From: Pseudomicrostroma phylloplanum
Taxonomy: Eukaryota; Basidiomycota; Exobasidiomycetes; Microstromatales
Direction of reading: 5' to 3'
Assembly (NCBI GenBank): GCA_039545275.1
Contig: BCHS01000007.1
Coordinates: 1-64,000 of the forward strand
Length of the DNA: 64,000 bases
Numbering within the stretch: position 1 is the stretch's first letter; each line of letters opens with the position of its first letter. This document shows, piece by piece, positions 1 through 10,662 of the stretch. The notes under the pieces are model-generated. The model did not search any database, had not been told where the DNA came from, and was given only the letters and a program-made list of their open reading frames with translations. The position numbers were made by a program, and so were the translations under genes.

Positions 1-107
1 GAGGAAGGAGGCACGGACCCAAGCGCAAGGCACTCAGCCATACAGGACCCTCACTACCCTTTCAAGGGAGGAAGGAGGCACGGATCCAAGCAAATGGAAC
101 TCAGCGA
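1..107. repeat. Imperfect direct repeat at the window edge
   Basis: A segment of about 39 nt beginning GAGGAAGGAGGCACGGA recurs in two copies, at 1-39 and 68-107, with a few substitutions and about 28 nt between them. It lies upstream of the enoyl-CoA hydratase gene. Whether more copies lie left of the window cannot be seen. The rest of 1-341 shows no gene; it is probably promoter and 5' leader. Confidence 0.7.
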
Positions 108-341
108 GACCCCGCCGATGCGCTCCCTCGGACATGTCACTTCCGACGTAGCTGGCGATTCCTCTCTACGCGATACGCTGCTCTCCTGCTCTCCTCCCCC
201 GTTCACGCGACTCTTCTGTATTGTCTCCGTCAGAGACAAGAGAGAACAGCAACTCGGCCATCGGGTTTGTCGGTTGTAATCGAACTGTCATTGGGTGCCG
301 TCTCCCTGCTTGGGTCTATTCTCTATCCTCAAGCTGCCCAG

Positions 342-1265
342 ATGGAGGGAATGAAGGAGCGCACTGTCATCGTCTCATATCCTCATCCCAGAGTCACCCT
401 GATTCAGATCAATCGTCCCAAACGCCGTAATGCCGTGGACTACGAGACAGCGGTCTCGTTGTGCAAAGCGTTCAAGACCTTCAACGACGACGAGGAACAA
501 AGAGTTGCAATTCTTGCTGGCTGTGGCGGGGNGTTTTGTGCTGGTGCAGACCTCATTCGCATACACGAAGGGCAAGGAAATGAATTAGTCTCTGACATGA
601 AGGCTCCTGGTCCTATGGGACCAACTAGGATGGTACTCGCTAAGCCTGTCCTGGCGTGCATCGAGGGATACGCCGTCGCTGGTGGACTTGAACTTGCTGC
701 GTGGTGCGACATCCGGGTGGCCAGCGAGCACTCCCAGCTGGGGGTTCTTTGCCGAAGCAAAGGCGTACCACTCATCGACGGAGGAACCGTGCGTTTGCCC
801 CAACTTTTGGGGCTTGGTCGAGCAATGGATCTGATCCTCACAGGGTGAGCGTATTCTCCGCAGAAGATAGAGCTACGCTTAAGACCTAACGGCAGACTTT
901 CCCCGTCACATTCTCTGGCCTCTCATGGTAGCCGACTCATCACTGGAACAGAAGCTTATCGGATCGGGCTGATCGATCATCTGGTCCCAGCTGCGTCCTC
1001 CGTCTTGGACTACAGCTTAACCCTGGCCTCACAAATCGCTTCGATGCCTTGGACATGCACTTTAAATGACCGGCGTAGCGTTCTCAACGGGGTGAACGGC
1101 GGCGAGAGCCATTTACACAAAGCGATGGCCTTCGAATTTCAGATCGGGATGGAAAGCCTGCGGAGGCTACAGAAGGAGGGTGGCATCAGTGCCTTTCTCG
1201 ACCAGAGAGGCGGGCCAGCGCTTGTAGAAGGAGCAAGTGCTGGGCGTGAACGAGGCAAGCTCTAG
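342..1265 (+). CDS. Enoyl-CoA hydratase/isomerase (crotonase family)
   Basis: Two exons, 342-844 and 932-1265, are joined across an 87-nt GTGAGC...TAG intron; splicing gives the in-frame junction LILTG-RLITGTEAYRIGLID, which is typical of crotonases. The protein has about 278 residues, normal for the family. Visible family marks are the oxyanion-hole segment FCAGADL followed by EGYAVAGGLELAAWCDIRVA, and later RLPQLLGLGRAMDLILTG. The first ATG of the frame is at 342; the longer open frame upstream has no ATG. Crotonases hydrate or isomerise enoyl-CoA thioesters, usually in mitochondria or peroxisomes. The C-terminus GKL is not a good PTS1. An ambiguous base at 532 leaves one residue undefined just before FCAGADL. 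The next gene, on the same strand, is an acyl-CoA dehydrogenase, so a shared role in acyl-CoA breakdown is plausible. The exact substrate cannot be read from the sequence. Confidence 0.88.
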
Positions 1266-1947
1266 GAAATTCTCGGTACGATGCTTTACTTTCATGCAAC
1301 GCAGACGCTGCTTCACATGACTGGCTTCCTTGAAAACCCTGCCTTCAACTTGGAGCTTGACGAACGCGCTGTCTCGTCAACTTCGATCGACAGTGCTGTG
1401 TACACGCCGTCTTTCCTGTCCGGCCCACACCAGGATGTGATCGAGCAATGCGGGCTTGCCATGTGATTTGTTTTACACCCGATGTACCTCAGAGCCTCTT
1501 CGAGACACCGGCCGCAAAATTCCTGCCTCTGCTTGGGTCACCGGCGCTCGTATGCAGCACGGAGGATCGTCACTTGATGCTGGTCTGGTACGGAATAAGA
1601 GAATGAACTCAGTCACGTTTGCAGGGCAGGAGAATGCAGTCACGGCTGTCGTACGAATATGTTCCGATGAGGGTGTCCTTTGCCGGTGCAGTCTTTCCTG
1701 AACGGCCATACGCCAATTGAGTTGGCATCTGTCTGACTCCCGTGATCTGACAGCGGTGAGTGTTTGCACAGCTGCCAGAATAGGCCGAGGGCGGAATCGA
1801 CGCTCTGAATGGGCCTCCCTCGATGGCTGCCGGCGCAAGCTCCCGGAGGGTCACCTGTCCGGCAGGGCGCGCGCAACCGATTGCCGGCCTCATTCGCTTT
1901 GGCTCCCCTTCTGCCCTTCGTTTCCATCCTCGTCCTCTTCTCTTAAT
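1266..1947. other. Intergenic, hydratase to acyl-CoA dehydrogenase
   Basis: This interval of 682 nt should hold the 3' end of the hydratase transcript and the promoter of the dehydrogenase. The frame of the dehydrogenase stays open back to about 1717 but contains no ATG before 1948. A pyrimidine-rich run just upstream of 1948 is typical of a fungal core promoter. I see no separate gene. Confidence 0.5.
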
Positions 1948-3876
1948 ATGAAAGTCGAAGAAGGCCATCGCTTCCCCCCCATCCCCATCTACAATCCGTT
2001 CAACGCCAACGCTCCCCTCAGACGTCTCCTCGCTCGACTTTTCTCCGAGACTGATCACCTGGATGCGATTTTCTACCATCTGGAAAGCCTCGGTAACCGC
2101 TGTATCACTCAACATGCTGCGTCCGCCGCCAAGCTTCAGGGCATAGAGGCCGAGCCCAAGTTGACGCAATACGATGCATGGGGCAGAAGAGTCGACGAAC
2201 TCAGGACCAGCGAAGGCTGGCGGGAACTCAAGGCGGCTACGGCAGTAGAAGGCATCGTAGCGGAGAGTTATCCGCAACAGCCCATGGAGATTAGATCACA
2301 GGGTTTCATGGGAAGGGACCTGCTAGGCCCATACGCCAGGGTCTACGCCTTTGCAAAGATTCAATTGTTTGGGCCCTTCAGCAAGCTTGTCCTCTGTCCC
2401 GTTTCTATGACGGACGGTGCGACCAGGGTGCTTGAGCTGGCCGGTACGATCGAACAACGGAAGCTTTTGACGCTTTTGACGAATGGGGACCCTAGAAGGT
2501 CCTGGATGGCAGGACAATGGATGACTGAGAAGGCAGGAGGTTCAGATATCAGCGGGACAGAGACGAGAGCGACTCCCGTTTGCGAGCGAACAGACGGCTC
2601 CACTTATCAGGCCGGTGATGCCTTTGTACTGGATGGCTTCAAGTGGTTCTCTTCTGCCACTGACGGAGACATCGCGTTGGCATTGGCTCGTACGAATCCT
2701 GATATGACACCAAGCCCGAAAGGCCTCTCTCTGTTCCTCCTGCGTATTAGGAGCCCTACGACAGGGCAATTGAATGGCATCCGGGTACATCGTCTCAAGA
2801 AGAAGCTAGGGACGAGGTATCTGCCGACGGCCGAACTCGAATTGGACAATTGCAAAGCCGAACTAGTCGGTGGCCTAGGGGAGGGCGTCAAAATCGTCTC
2901 TTCCGTCCTCAACATTACCCGACTCTACTCTGCAGCAGGAGGTGTATTCTCTTTAACCGCAGGTTTACAAAAGTCTACCAGCTTTGCCTTGACGCGACAG
3001 GTTGGCTCACTCCCATTGTCGTCTTATCCCCTGCATACGCAGTCCCTCTTCCGCTTGACGGTTCTACAGCGGGGACTGCAACAGCTCTTCTTCTTTAACG
3101 TTGTCTTACTTGGCCGGTCCGAGGCCGGCGTAGCTAGCAAGAGCGATCTGGCTTTGTTGAGGCTGTACACGCCTGCGCTGAAGGCCTATACAGCCATTCG
3201 CGCGTCCGAAGGCGTTCTGGGACTTCTAGACTCGTTTGGGGGCCAAGGCTATATGGAGGACTCTGGACTTGGTGTTTCCGAGTCGCTCCGAGACATTTCT
3301 GTGGAACGGATCTGGGAAGGAACTATCGAGGTTATGGGGATGGATATGGTAAGGGTACTCGTGCAAAGCAAAGGGGAGGTCTTTGGAATTTTTTTCGGCG
3401 ATCTCAGGGAAAGATTGGCAGCAATGCACAAGGCAAGCGGTAAAGTGGGACTGGCAAAGACGCTAAAGGAGCTAAACCAGCAGATCGACGCTCTTGAGTC
3501 AGTCGTCAAGCTCCTCATTCCAACATTGCTAGATGCAGATCTGTCCAAGGGTCTAGATTATCGATTCGCTCTGCCGCTCCTGGAGATCGTAATGTCCCTA
3601 AATGGCTCCGTGTTACTCTTGGAACAGGCTCAATGGACGGCTCAAGCTCACACAGATCGACTCAATCAAAAGGTCGATCTGTCTTCCGAAGTGGCAGAAG
3701 AGGAGGCAGCGATCGCGATGGCTTGGGTAAGAGATGTGGGCGAGACAAGCAAATGCATGAGAGAATTCGAAGAGCTGGTCAGGCAGAGAGAGGGGAGGGC
3801 GGCAATGGTTGCTTTGCAAGAGCGTGTGGTCTTCAGAGACGCGAAGCGTATGGCCACAATCGATGCAAAGCTGTGA
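1948..3876 (+). CDS. Acyl-CoA dehydrogenase, AidB/ACAD11-like, with PTS1-like C-terminus
   Basis: A single exon of 642 residues from the ATG at 1948. It is an FAD-dependent acyl-CoA dehydrogenase: the middle domain has WMAGQWMTEKAGGSD, and the C-terminal helical domain has SFGGQGYMEDSGLG and RIWEGTIEVMGMDMVR, the latter carrying the Glu in the position of the family's catalytic base. The order of segments and the LRDISVERIWEGT region resemble the AidB/ACAD10-11 branch rather than short- or medium-chain enzymes. It is longer than a classic ACAD because of about 150 extra C-terminal residues predicted as helical. The last three residues are AKL, which fits the PTS1 consensus, so a peroxisomal location is likely (inference). 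It follows a crotonase gene on the same strand, consistent with consecutive beta-oxidation-type steps. Substrate is not predictable. Confidence 0.9.
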   Translation: MKVEEGHRFPPIPIYNPFNANAPLRRLLARLFSETDHLDAIFYHLESLGNRCITQHAASAAKLQGIEAEPKLTQYDAWGRRVDELRTSEGWRELKAATAVEGIVAESYPQQPMEIRSQGFMGRDLLGPYARVYAFAKIQLFGPFSKLVLCPVSMTDGATRVLELAGTIEQRKLLTLLTNGDPRRSWMAGQWMTEKAGGSDISGTETRATPVCERTDGSTYQAGDAFVLDGFKWFSSATDGDIALALARTNPDMTPSPKGLSLFLLRIRSPTTGQLNGIRVHRLKKKLGTRYLPTAELELDNCKAELVGGLGEGVKIVSSVLNITRLYSAAGGVFSLTAGLQKSTSFALTRQVGSLPLSSYPLHTQSLFRLTVLQRGLQQLFFFNVVLLGRSEAGVASKSDLALLRLYTPALKAYTAIRASEGVLGLLDSFGGQGYMEDSGLGVSESLRDISVERIWEGTIEVMGMDMVRVLVQSKGEVFGIFFGDLRERLAAMHKASGKVGLAKTLKELNQQIDALESVVKLLIPTLLDADLSKGLDYRFALPLLEIVMSLNGSVLLLEQAQWTAQAHTDRLNQKVDLSSEVAEEEAAIAMAWVRDVGETSKCMREFEELVRQREGRAAMVALQERVVFRDAKRMATIDAKL

Positions 3877-4623
3877 AAGCAGCATTGAGCATGCGACGAT
3901 ACCTTTGTAGAGACGACGCGCTACTCTGTGTCGACTTCTTGGCGACATTAGACGGGACGCTGATGAGCCCAGAGCGGTACCTCAGCGAGTCTGCCGGCGG
4001 CCAGGAGCAGGAAGAAACACTCGACTTGTGCAACTCCGTGCGCTTTTGACTGAGCTTTTTACCGCTGGCGCACCTTCGGCCTTCTGTACCACGGCGAGGC
4101 AACCTTGGGGGGAACTAGAGAGGTACAGCTGGAGGTGTCCTCCTAAGCGATTCCAGAGGTAGACGACGTGCTCGAGCGGCTAGGAGGTAGAAGTTCCTCA
4201 ATTAACTTTGTCCTTTCCGGATGTCCAACAATACTGCTGGCTGGGGATTATCTGGAGCGAAGGGAGGCCGGAGCGTGGGCCCTGGAGCCACCTGGTGCGA
4301 AGCTTTGAAACTATATCCGGAAGCTTTGTGAACTCCGCGCGCTCGGACCATCTCCTTGACGCGACGAGTCAGGCGGACAAAGGGACTCCTTCCGCCGCAA
4401 ATTGACATCAACGTCTACTGGTCATCGTGTGCGTTCTGCGATCCAGTCGCTGCCTCTCCTCGGGAACCGAGCGTGTGATATTCTGCTTACCTCACGCAGC
4501 CATGCTCTTGCTGGACGCTACCTTATCGAGCCTCTCCAATGGAACCATCACCACTTCAGCATCACAGCGATCGAGGCGACACATCCCGACTCCCCTTCAG
4601 TGGCAGGCTTGCCCACATTCGCT
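3877..4623. other. Intergenic, dehydrogenase to 7TM protein
   Basis: About 750 nt with only short overlapping open frames. The frame that carries the next gene is open from 4402 but lacks an ATG until 4624, so 4402-4623 is probably its 5' leader. Nothing else is recognised. Confidence 0.4.
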
Positions 4624-6052
4624 ATGACTACACTTGCCCTCGATCTGCAGCCGAACGCAGATCTCACCCTGAACGATGCCATATTCGGTCTTCTAGTATA
4701 TCTTGAGCCTACCACCCTGATCGTGCCGCAAAAGAGAGAAGTTCCCATCGCCGTTTTCACCGGTATCATGGCACCTGTGGCTCGTGAGTCATTCTCTGCC
4801 TCCGATAGCACTGCGAGATCGTTCATGAGACTGATCGTCTGACCCCCGCAACCCACAGCACTGATATTTTTACGTCTGTGGAGGAACGATACATTGTGGT
4901 TCTTCCGAATAAGACGAAAGAAGGGGTCAGGTACGTCCATTGTGGTGAGTATCGAACATGTCGAGGTGGACGAGGGAGAATATCATCCCGTAAAGAGCAA
5001 CTGCTGACCAACCTGCGCCTGAAATTTCGGCCCACTGGCTTCTCTCGTAGGCCCACCCTCTGAACATCTGTGCTCTGTGGCTCTCCCTTACAGGACTATT
5101 GGTGCTCACTTCGGTCTGTCTGAGGTATCGATACGGAGAAGAGGCGACGATGGGCCCGCTACGCGCTCACATGGCCGTCGTGCTTGCTTCATGGGTGACC
5201 GCGCCTATCGGGCCTATCTACACCATCTTGGGTACCGCGAGCACCCTGTCGGACCCTGCTCAACCAAGCGTGAGCTGGTTCGGCAAGGCTGAAAGTGTGT
5301 TGTGCGGAAGGACTGCTCTCAACGGCGCAACAGTGGCAGCGCCCTTGTTGTGGCTCGGCTGCATATTGCCATTTGCGATACTTGCGCAAGTCCATTTTGC
5401 CAAATGTCTCGAAGGTTTGGAGGCTCTCCAAGCAGCTCAGTCAGCGGCCTCTGAGGTGTCCACGTCGGCAATGACGGTGGCTCAACTGCTGATTTTTATT
5501 CAAGCATGGGGTCATCTCAGGCAGTGCATCTGGTCCCTGGCCATGACCGCGTTGCTGTGGGCCATCTTGGTCGGCTTCGTGGTTCTGACACTTGGCACAG
5601 TAGGACTGCGCGTGCTTTTCCTTCTCTACGGCCGCCTCAGGGCTTTGAACGGCTCTTCATGGACAGCTCATTCGACCCTAAATCTGGAGGGTAAGAAACG
5701 GTACATTCGCCAGTCCATGGCCGTCTTGGGCGGCTTCTACTTCATGATTGCATTAAGTGGGACTATTGTGGTAGTCATTATGGCTATCGCTGCCCACGAG
5801 CTCTTGGACACCCAGGGAAGCGTCGCGCTCAAATGGTTCAAATTGGGGAACCTCACCTTTCAGTGGATTGCGGCGGTATGCGGGCTGGGTGTCATGCTTT
5901 TCGTCAGTAGTAGAGTCCATGCAGCATTAAGCGCAGAGGCAGTCTCTCAGCGCTTGTCTGCGGTCACTACCCGAAGCACGACCAGTAGGAAATACACTGG
6001 AGAGAGTATTGCAGGGCTGCTACCAGCCGTACCCGCCGGACCTCACGCCTAG
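4624..6052 (+). CDS. Unclassified seven-transmembrane protein
   Basis: Three exons, 4624-4783, 4859-4944 and 5051-6052, give 415 residues. The splice pattern was chosen because it is the only GT-AG combination that keeps one frame: intron 1 is 4784-4858, and intron 2 is 4945-5050, ending at CGTAG rather than at the later CTTACAG. A short N-terminal part of about 40 residues is followed by seven hydrophobic segments. These include AVFTGIMAPVAPLIFL, LNICALWLSLTGLLVLTSV, WVTAPIGPIYTILG, APLLWLGCILPFAILA, a long one around LLWAILVGFVVLTLGTVGL, FYFMIALSGTIVVVIMAIA, and WIAAVCGLGVMLFVSS. The tail is short and Ser/Thr-rich. This topology fits a receptor-like protein, but I recognise no named family. 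The start is uncertain because the frame is open upstream. Confidence 0.7.
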
Positions 6053-7104
6053 GTCGACCTCTACGAAGGTGACCACATGCTCTCCGATTCACGTTGTTGC
6101 TTGTGTGCAACAGTAGGCCTCAGCGACCGGACTGGAATTGGCGTCAACACTCAACTGGACTGAGAGCCGCAGAGCTGCGGGTTCCGGAACGAGTGACGCC
6201 AAGCACATGTCGTCAAGCCCTGCACCCACAAGACACCCATCCCTCTGCCGATGGCTGGCTGATCGACAGGTCATGCCCGGAGCCAGTGCCGTTCTGACTT
6301 TGCTATTGACGGGCTGACAGAAATACCCTTGGCACTTCAACATACAAGGTCGACTACTGTCACCATTGTGACCCCATGGACAAATCATAGAGTAGGCACA
6401 TAGATGCCTATGATGCCCAAGGTCAACGCTGAGCAAGGGCAGGCTCAAGAAGCGCGGGACATGAATGGGGTAAATCGCACATGTGCGCCCTGTCGGCACG
6501 CTCGCACAGTCCTTCCGCGATCTCTTTATCACTCTCAGACGGTGTCATCTCTCCGACGGTGTGGAAGCTGCAAGTAGTGCAGATCGTACAACATAGATAG
6601 CTGTTGGGCGCTAGAGTGTCTCGTCTCGCCTTCAATCGCATCTACGGTACCATGTGCGCCTGATCCTGCGCTGTCACCCGTGATGCGCGTCCGTACAAAA
6701 GGCTTCTTCGAAGCTGCTCGTGACGGCAGTCAAATAGAGTCGTCTGCTCCTACCTGCACTTGCCGCCTCAAAAGCAATGGTCAGTCAGTCGTCAAGAGAG
6801 TAACGGAAGCGCCGCTGTTGGGCTCATGGCGCAAGGCATTTGGTCCAGTACAAATCGTATGATCGCATTGTGAATCTGAATCGTCACGCTAGTCTGAAAG
6901 CATTCTGCTTGTCTGGCACGCTCGATTCTGGCCCGGGATCTCAGTCGAACATTGAAAACTAGAGGATAAGGTAGCATTGATGACGTATGGGACTACAAAG
7001 AGCATTGCTGGAACCGAGAGACGTAACAAAGAGTGGGTGAAGCAGAAGATAGGGGTGATGTAGTCGGGAGGACGACTTCGAACCTCTGTTCGCTACTCTT
7101 GTGT
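6053..7104. other. Intergenic between convergent genes
   Basis: About 1.05 kb between the 3' ends of the 7TM gene (+) and the MFS gene (-). It holds only short frames, such as a Cys-containing minus frame at 6089-6532 that shows no family motif. It is long for a convergent spacer; I see no RNA gene or repeat in it. Confidence 0.4.
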
Positions 7105-8699
7105 CTAGTACCTGTACTTGAAGTATGGAGAGCAGTCACCGAGGTCGGCACACTCCTGCTTGGTCAGACGCGCGGCTTCACCGGAGTCGATCTTGGCCTG
7201 CTTGCGCTTGTTGGCAAGGTACAGGCAAGAGAAGTTGACCAGGGCGGCGGCAAATGCAACGCAGTTCAAGGCGATGTTGATCTTGTAAGCATTGTCAAAG
7301 TGTGGGGCCTCGGCGGCTGGGAAGATGCCGGAGGAGATCATGCCTGCCAGGCCTCCAACGCCGACCTGGATGGCGATGGCAGTGGCCTTCTTGGTCTTGC
7401 CACCGACATTCTGCGACACAAGTGCGACGACAGAGGGGAAGCCAGCGTACGATCCGGCTGCGGCAACGAAGCATCCAGCGTATCGTACGGAAGGGTTGTA
7501 GGTGGCGTGTCCAAAGCCCCAGCCAATGGCTGAGATGGCAGTACCGATGCAAAGGAAGAGGGTCCTGTTCTGGAGGCGGTCCGAGAGGTACGCAAAGATG
7601 AGCACGCAGCACGCAGCGACCACGTAAACGGGGACTGTCATCAGCTGACTTCGAATCGCATCGTATCCAAATGTCCTCAGGATGGTCGGCAGAGTCAGCG
7701 CAATGGAGTAGAGCGGAGCCAGAGATCCAATGTAGGATACGAGAGAGGCCCAAGTCTTCCAGTCGGTCAAGCCTGCGATCACAAACTCGCGCTTGAAGGC
7801 ATCGTTCATAGGCACGTCTGTGCCGTCGTACATGACCCGCTCCCTCATGTATGTCTTCTCGTCCTCGGACAGGAAGTGGGCGCCATCGATGTTGGAAATG
7901 AGCATGAAGTAGCCAAGGAAGGCGACGGCAATGGTCAGGATGCCTTCGACGATGAAGATCCAGGACCAGCCAGCATATCCTCCAGTCTGGACGCGGGCCA
8001 GGCCGTAGGCCAGGAGACCTCCGAAGGCACCTGCGATGGTCGCAGCAGAGAAGAAGATTCCGATACGGAGTTGGATGTAGCGCCGTGGGTAAATGAAGGA
8101 TAGCAGAGCGGTGACACCGGGGAAGAGACCGGCCTCGAAGAGACCCAAGACGAGACGCATGGACAGTAGGCCCGCAAAGTTGGTAACGAAGCCAGTGCAC
8201 ATCATGGTGACTCCCCAAAAGAATACAATGATAGCTGCGGGAGGTGTCGGAGGAAGATAGATGCTCGATCAGCTCTCAATGCTTGGGTCACACTGTGGGT
8301 CTACGGGGACCAACACTCACGCAACCAAATCTTGGCACCATAGTGCTTCATCATCAAGTTAGAGGGCACCTCGAAGGCTCCGTAGGTAATGAAGAATAGG
8401 GCAAGGCACATGAAGTACTGAGTGCTGGTCAGTCCCAAATCGACGACCATGCCTGCAATCCTGGCATTCCCGATGGCGGTACGATCGAGGAAAGAGAAGA
8501 GGTAGAGGATGGAGCAGATCGGTAGCAGCCTGAAGTCGAGCTTGCGCATGATCTTCTTGGTACGTTGGGGGTCGTCCACCGTGACGGCAACATCACCGTG
8601 AGGCGACTGCGAGCCATAAGTGACAGTTTGTGCAAGCACTCCGCCGCCTTCGACCTTGGAGAAGTTCTTTTCATCGTCGTAAGGGGGTGTGGCGGCCAT
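7105..8699 (-). CDS. MFS transporter, allantoate permease (Dal5) type
   Basis: Two exons, 8699-8321 and 8234-7105, flank an 86-nt intron; joining them gives KIWLPIIVFFWGVTMMCTGF and 502 residues. The N-terminal half has RKLDFRLLPICSILYLFSFLDR, the hallmark start of anion:cation symporters of the Dal5/Tna1 type, then MRLVLGLFEAGLFPG and a GWSWIFIVEGILT segment. About 12 membrane segments can be counted. Related transporters import small carboxylates such as allantoate, nicotinate, vitamins or dipeptides; the substrate here is unknown. The ATG at 8699 follows a CT-rich leader on the coding strand. A GATA-type site (GATAAG on the + strand, 8731-8736) sits 32 nt upstream. That is suggestive for a nitrogen-regulated permease but weak as a single copy. 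Confidence 0.9.
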
Positions 8700-10662
8700 G
8701 TTGAGCGTAGAAGAAGGGAAGGGGTTTAGTGATAAGGAAGAAGGAGAGCACGGAAGGGAGGAAAGAAGGGCGTAGAAGGGAGGTGAGAAGGGCGTAGAAG
8801 GGATGTAGTTGAAGAGGGATGTCGACGTGTGTGGGGGGTTGTAGGGAAGGCGGCACCTGGGGCTGCTATTTGTAAGGCTCGGGGTCATCACTCTCTCCTC
8901 TGAACCTCATGGGCCCGCGACCAAAGGCCGTGATGACTGGCCCATGTCCCCTTGTCCGTCTTTGGTATCCCTGGGGACACGCTACAAGGCGAGGCAGACG
9001 CTGCTGTGTTCGCCCGCTCGCGTGGCCACAACCTCAGCAGTCGCCGAGGTTGGCTGAGCGGCATCAGAGGACAGTAAGCCAAAAGTGAACCCTTGCTGCG
9101 ATCGAGTTTGGAGGGGGGCATTGTTCGATGGCACTTGGCGAGTGTGGATGACTGCCATGTCCATTTGATGGGTCATTTGATGGGTGGCTGACAGTTTGAG
9201 TCTCCTATCTGCGTGGCGCAGGTCGGTGGGCGGGGCCCCACAGGCGATCCGTGAACTGTGCGTGTGGGGTGCAGAGGGAGAGGAAGCGCCCCAAGTCCTG
9301 AGAGTGAGGCTTGGCAAGGCGAAGCGAGCGGGAGCTGCAAGTGTGCCTCAGCTTCAGGGGGAGCCAAGGCCCTGAGCTCAGACAGCACTTGGCGCTCCCC
9401 CGCCCTGCCACTGACCAACGGGCGTAAGAAGGTACGCCGATCCTCTTCCGGATTCCGGGCAGAGACTGACACGATGCTCGCGTCTCATGGACCACATGTC
9501 TGCTGGCTCCGATCGTGTGTCAGTAGTGATGATCGTCCGAGTGATCGCCGTCGGCAAACGATTTCCGTCCGATCAGCCCTAAGTAAGGCGGCGGTGTCCC
9601 AGGTACAAGATGTCTCAGTTTCTCGGACGGTCGCAGCGCCTTCACGGACAAGGTTGAAGATCAGGATCTGTCATACCCCTTGCGGACTACAATTGTATTA
9701 TGTGGGGCCCCAACAATTCCGTCAAATGCTGTGCAGTGAGGCATCGCAGCACTCAGAGCATCCCTGGGCCGACTTGTCGGGCATACGTGCCCTCTTGACA
9801 CGTTTAGACCACGCCACTTTTCCCGAGAGGATTCCGCAGGGGCAGCAAGTCTGCCATCGTGAGGCGCCTTCGGCGTCTGGCCCTCATCCAACGGCTCCAT
9901 TCGCCGTGCGAAGTGCGCCGATGCTTCATCGAGTGGTTGTGCCAGAAGAAGATGGTGCGACTGGAGTATAGTGGCGCATTCGTACGTAAGGTCCATCCGG
10001 CGGCATTGGCATTGGTAGGGTGGCGGGGATTCGAAGTGATCTAGCCTTTCAGCGATCGGAACTCGATGGCAAGCTACGACCATCGCCACGCCACCACACG
10101 TGAGGGTCGCTCCAGCAGCTGCAAGGGATCGCTCGTAAGTCGAAGTCGATAGTGGAAGCGCACCGTGGCGTGTGTGGAGGTTGTTGAAGGGTGCGTATCT
10201 CGAAGGAGAGGAGAGTGCGATCATGAGATTCAAGTGGCAAGCAGGTTGGCAAGCGGAGATAGGAGTCGGAAACAGGACAGAAGGCTTGGAAGAGGAATCT
10301 TGTCCGAGTGGTGCGTCAGGTTTCACGCCGTGCTGGTGATTGCGTACGCTGACAGAGAATGGAGAGGGGAATCATATTTCACCACAATACTATGAAGAGA
10401 CATGGAAGAGGAGCGAAGAACAAGAAGCAGATGAATACACAATGGCATTGGGCGAGAGCGATCGGGAGGAGGGGAGATTCCTGATTCTGGGCTAGAGGGT
10501 CTCTCGATGGGCCGGAATCGCTGGCGCTGTCCTCAGCCCCCGAAGAGTAATCAGCAAGGGGGGAGCCGTCGGGCCACGTACCGAGCGTGCGGCGCAGGCC
10601 GGTCAACAGCAAGCGATGCGGGGCATGCCGCTACTCGCTCAGCTCATCGACGGCGACGAAGC
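8700..10662. other. Long intergenic region upstream of the MFS gene
   Basis: Nearly 2 kb. The first 180 nt are CT-rich on the minus strand and are the probable leader and promoter of the MFS gene. The far end should hold the SEC24 3' UTR. Two overlapping antiparallel open frames, 9258-9971 (+, 237 codons) and 9661-10326 (-, 221 codons), show Arg/Ser/Pro-rich sequence without a recognisable motif and are probably chance frames in GC-rich DNA. Confidence 0.4.

Noticed and set aside
5084..5093. Acceptor CTTACAG for intron 2 of the 7TM gene
   Set aside because: In the frame of exon 1 it leads to a stop; the earlier CGTAG at 5050 keeps frame and adds a helix segment.
10020..10045. tRNA B-box-like sequence GGGATTCGAAG
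   Set aside because: No matching A box, acceptor stem or terminator was found around it.
9258..10326. Two overlapping antiparallel open frames (237 and 221 codons)
   Set aside because: Composition is typical of chance frames in GC-rich DNA (Arg, Ser, Pro-rich), no family motif, and no start context or CT-rich leader; each is overlapped by the other.
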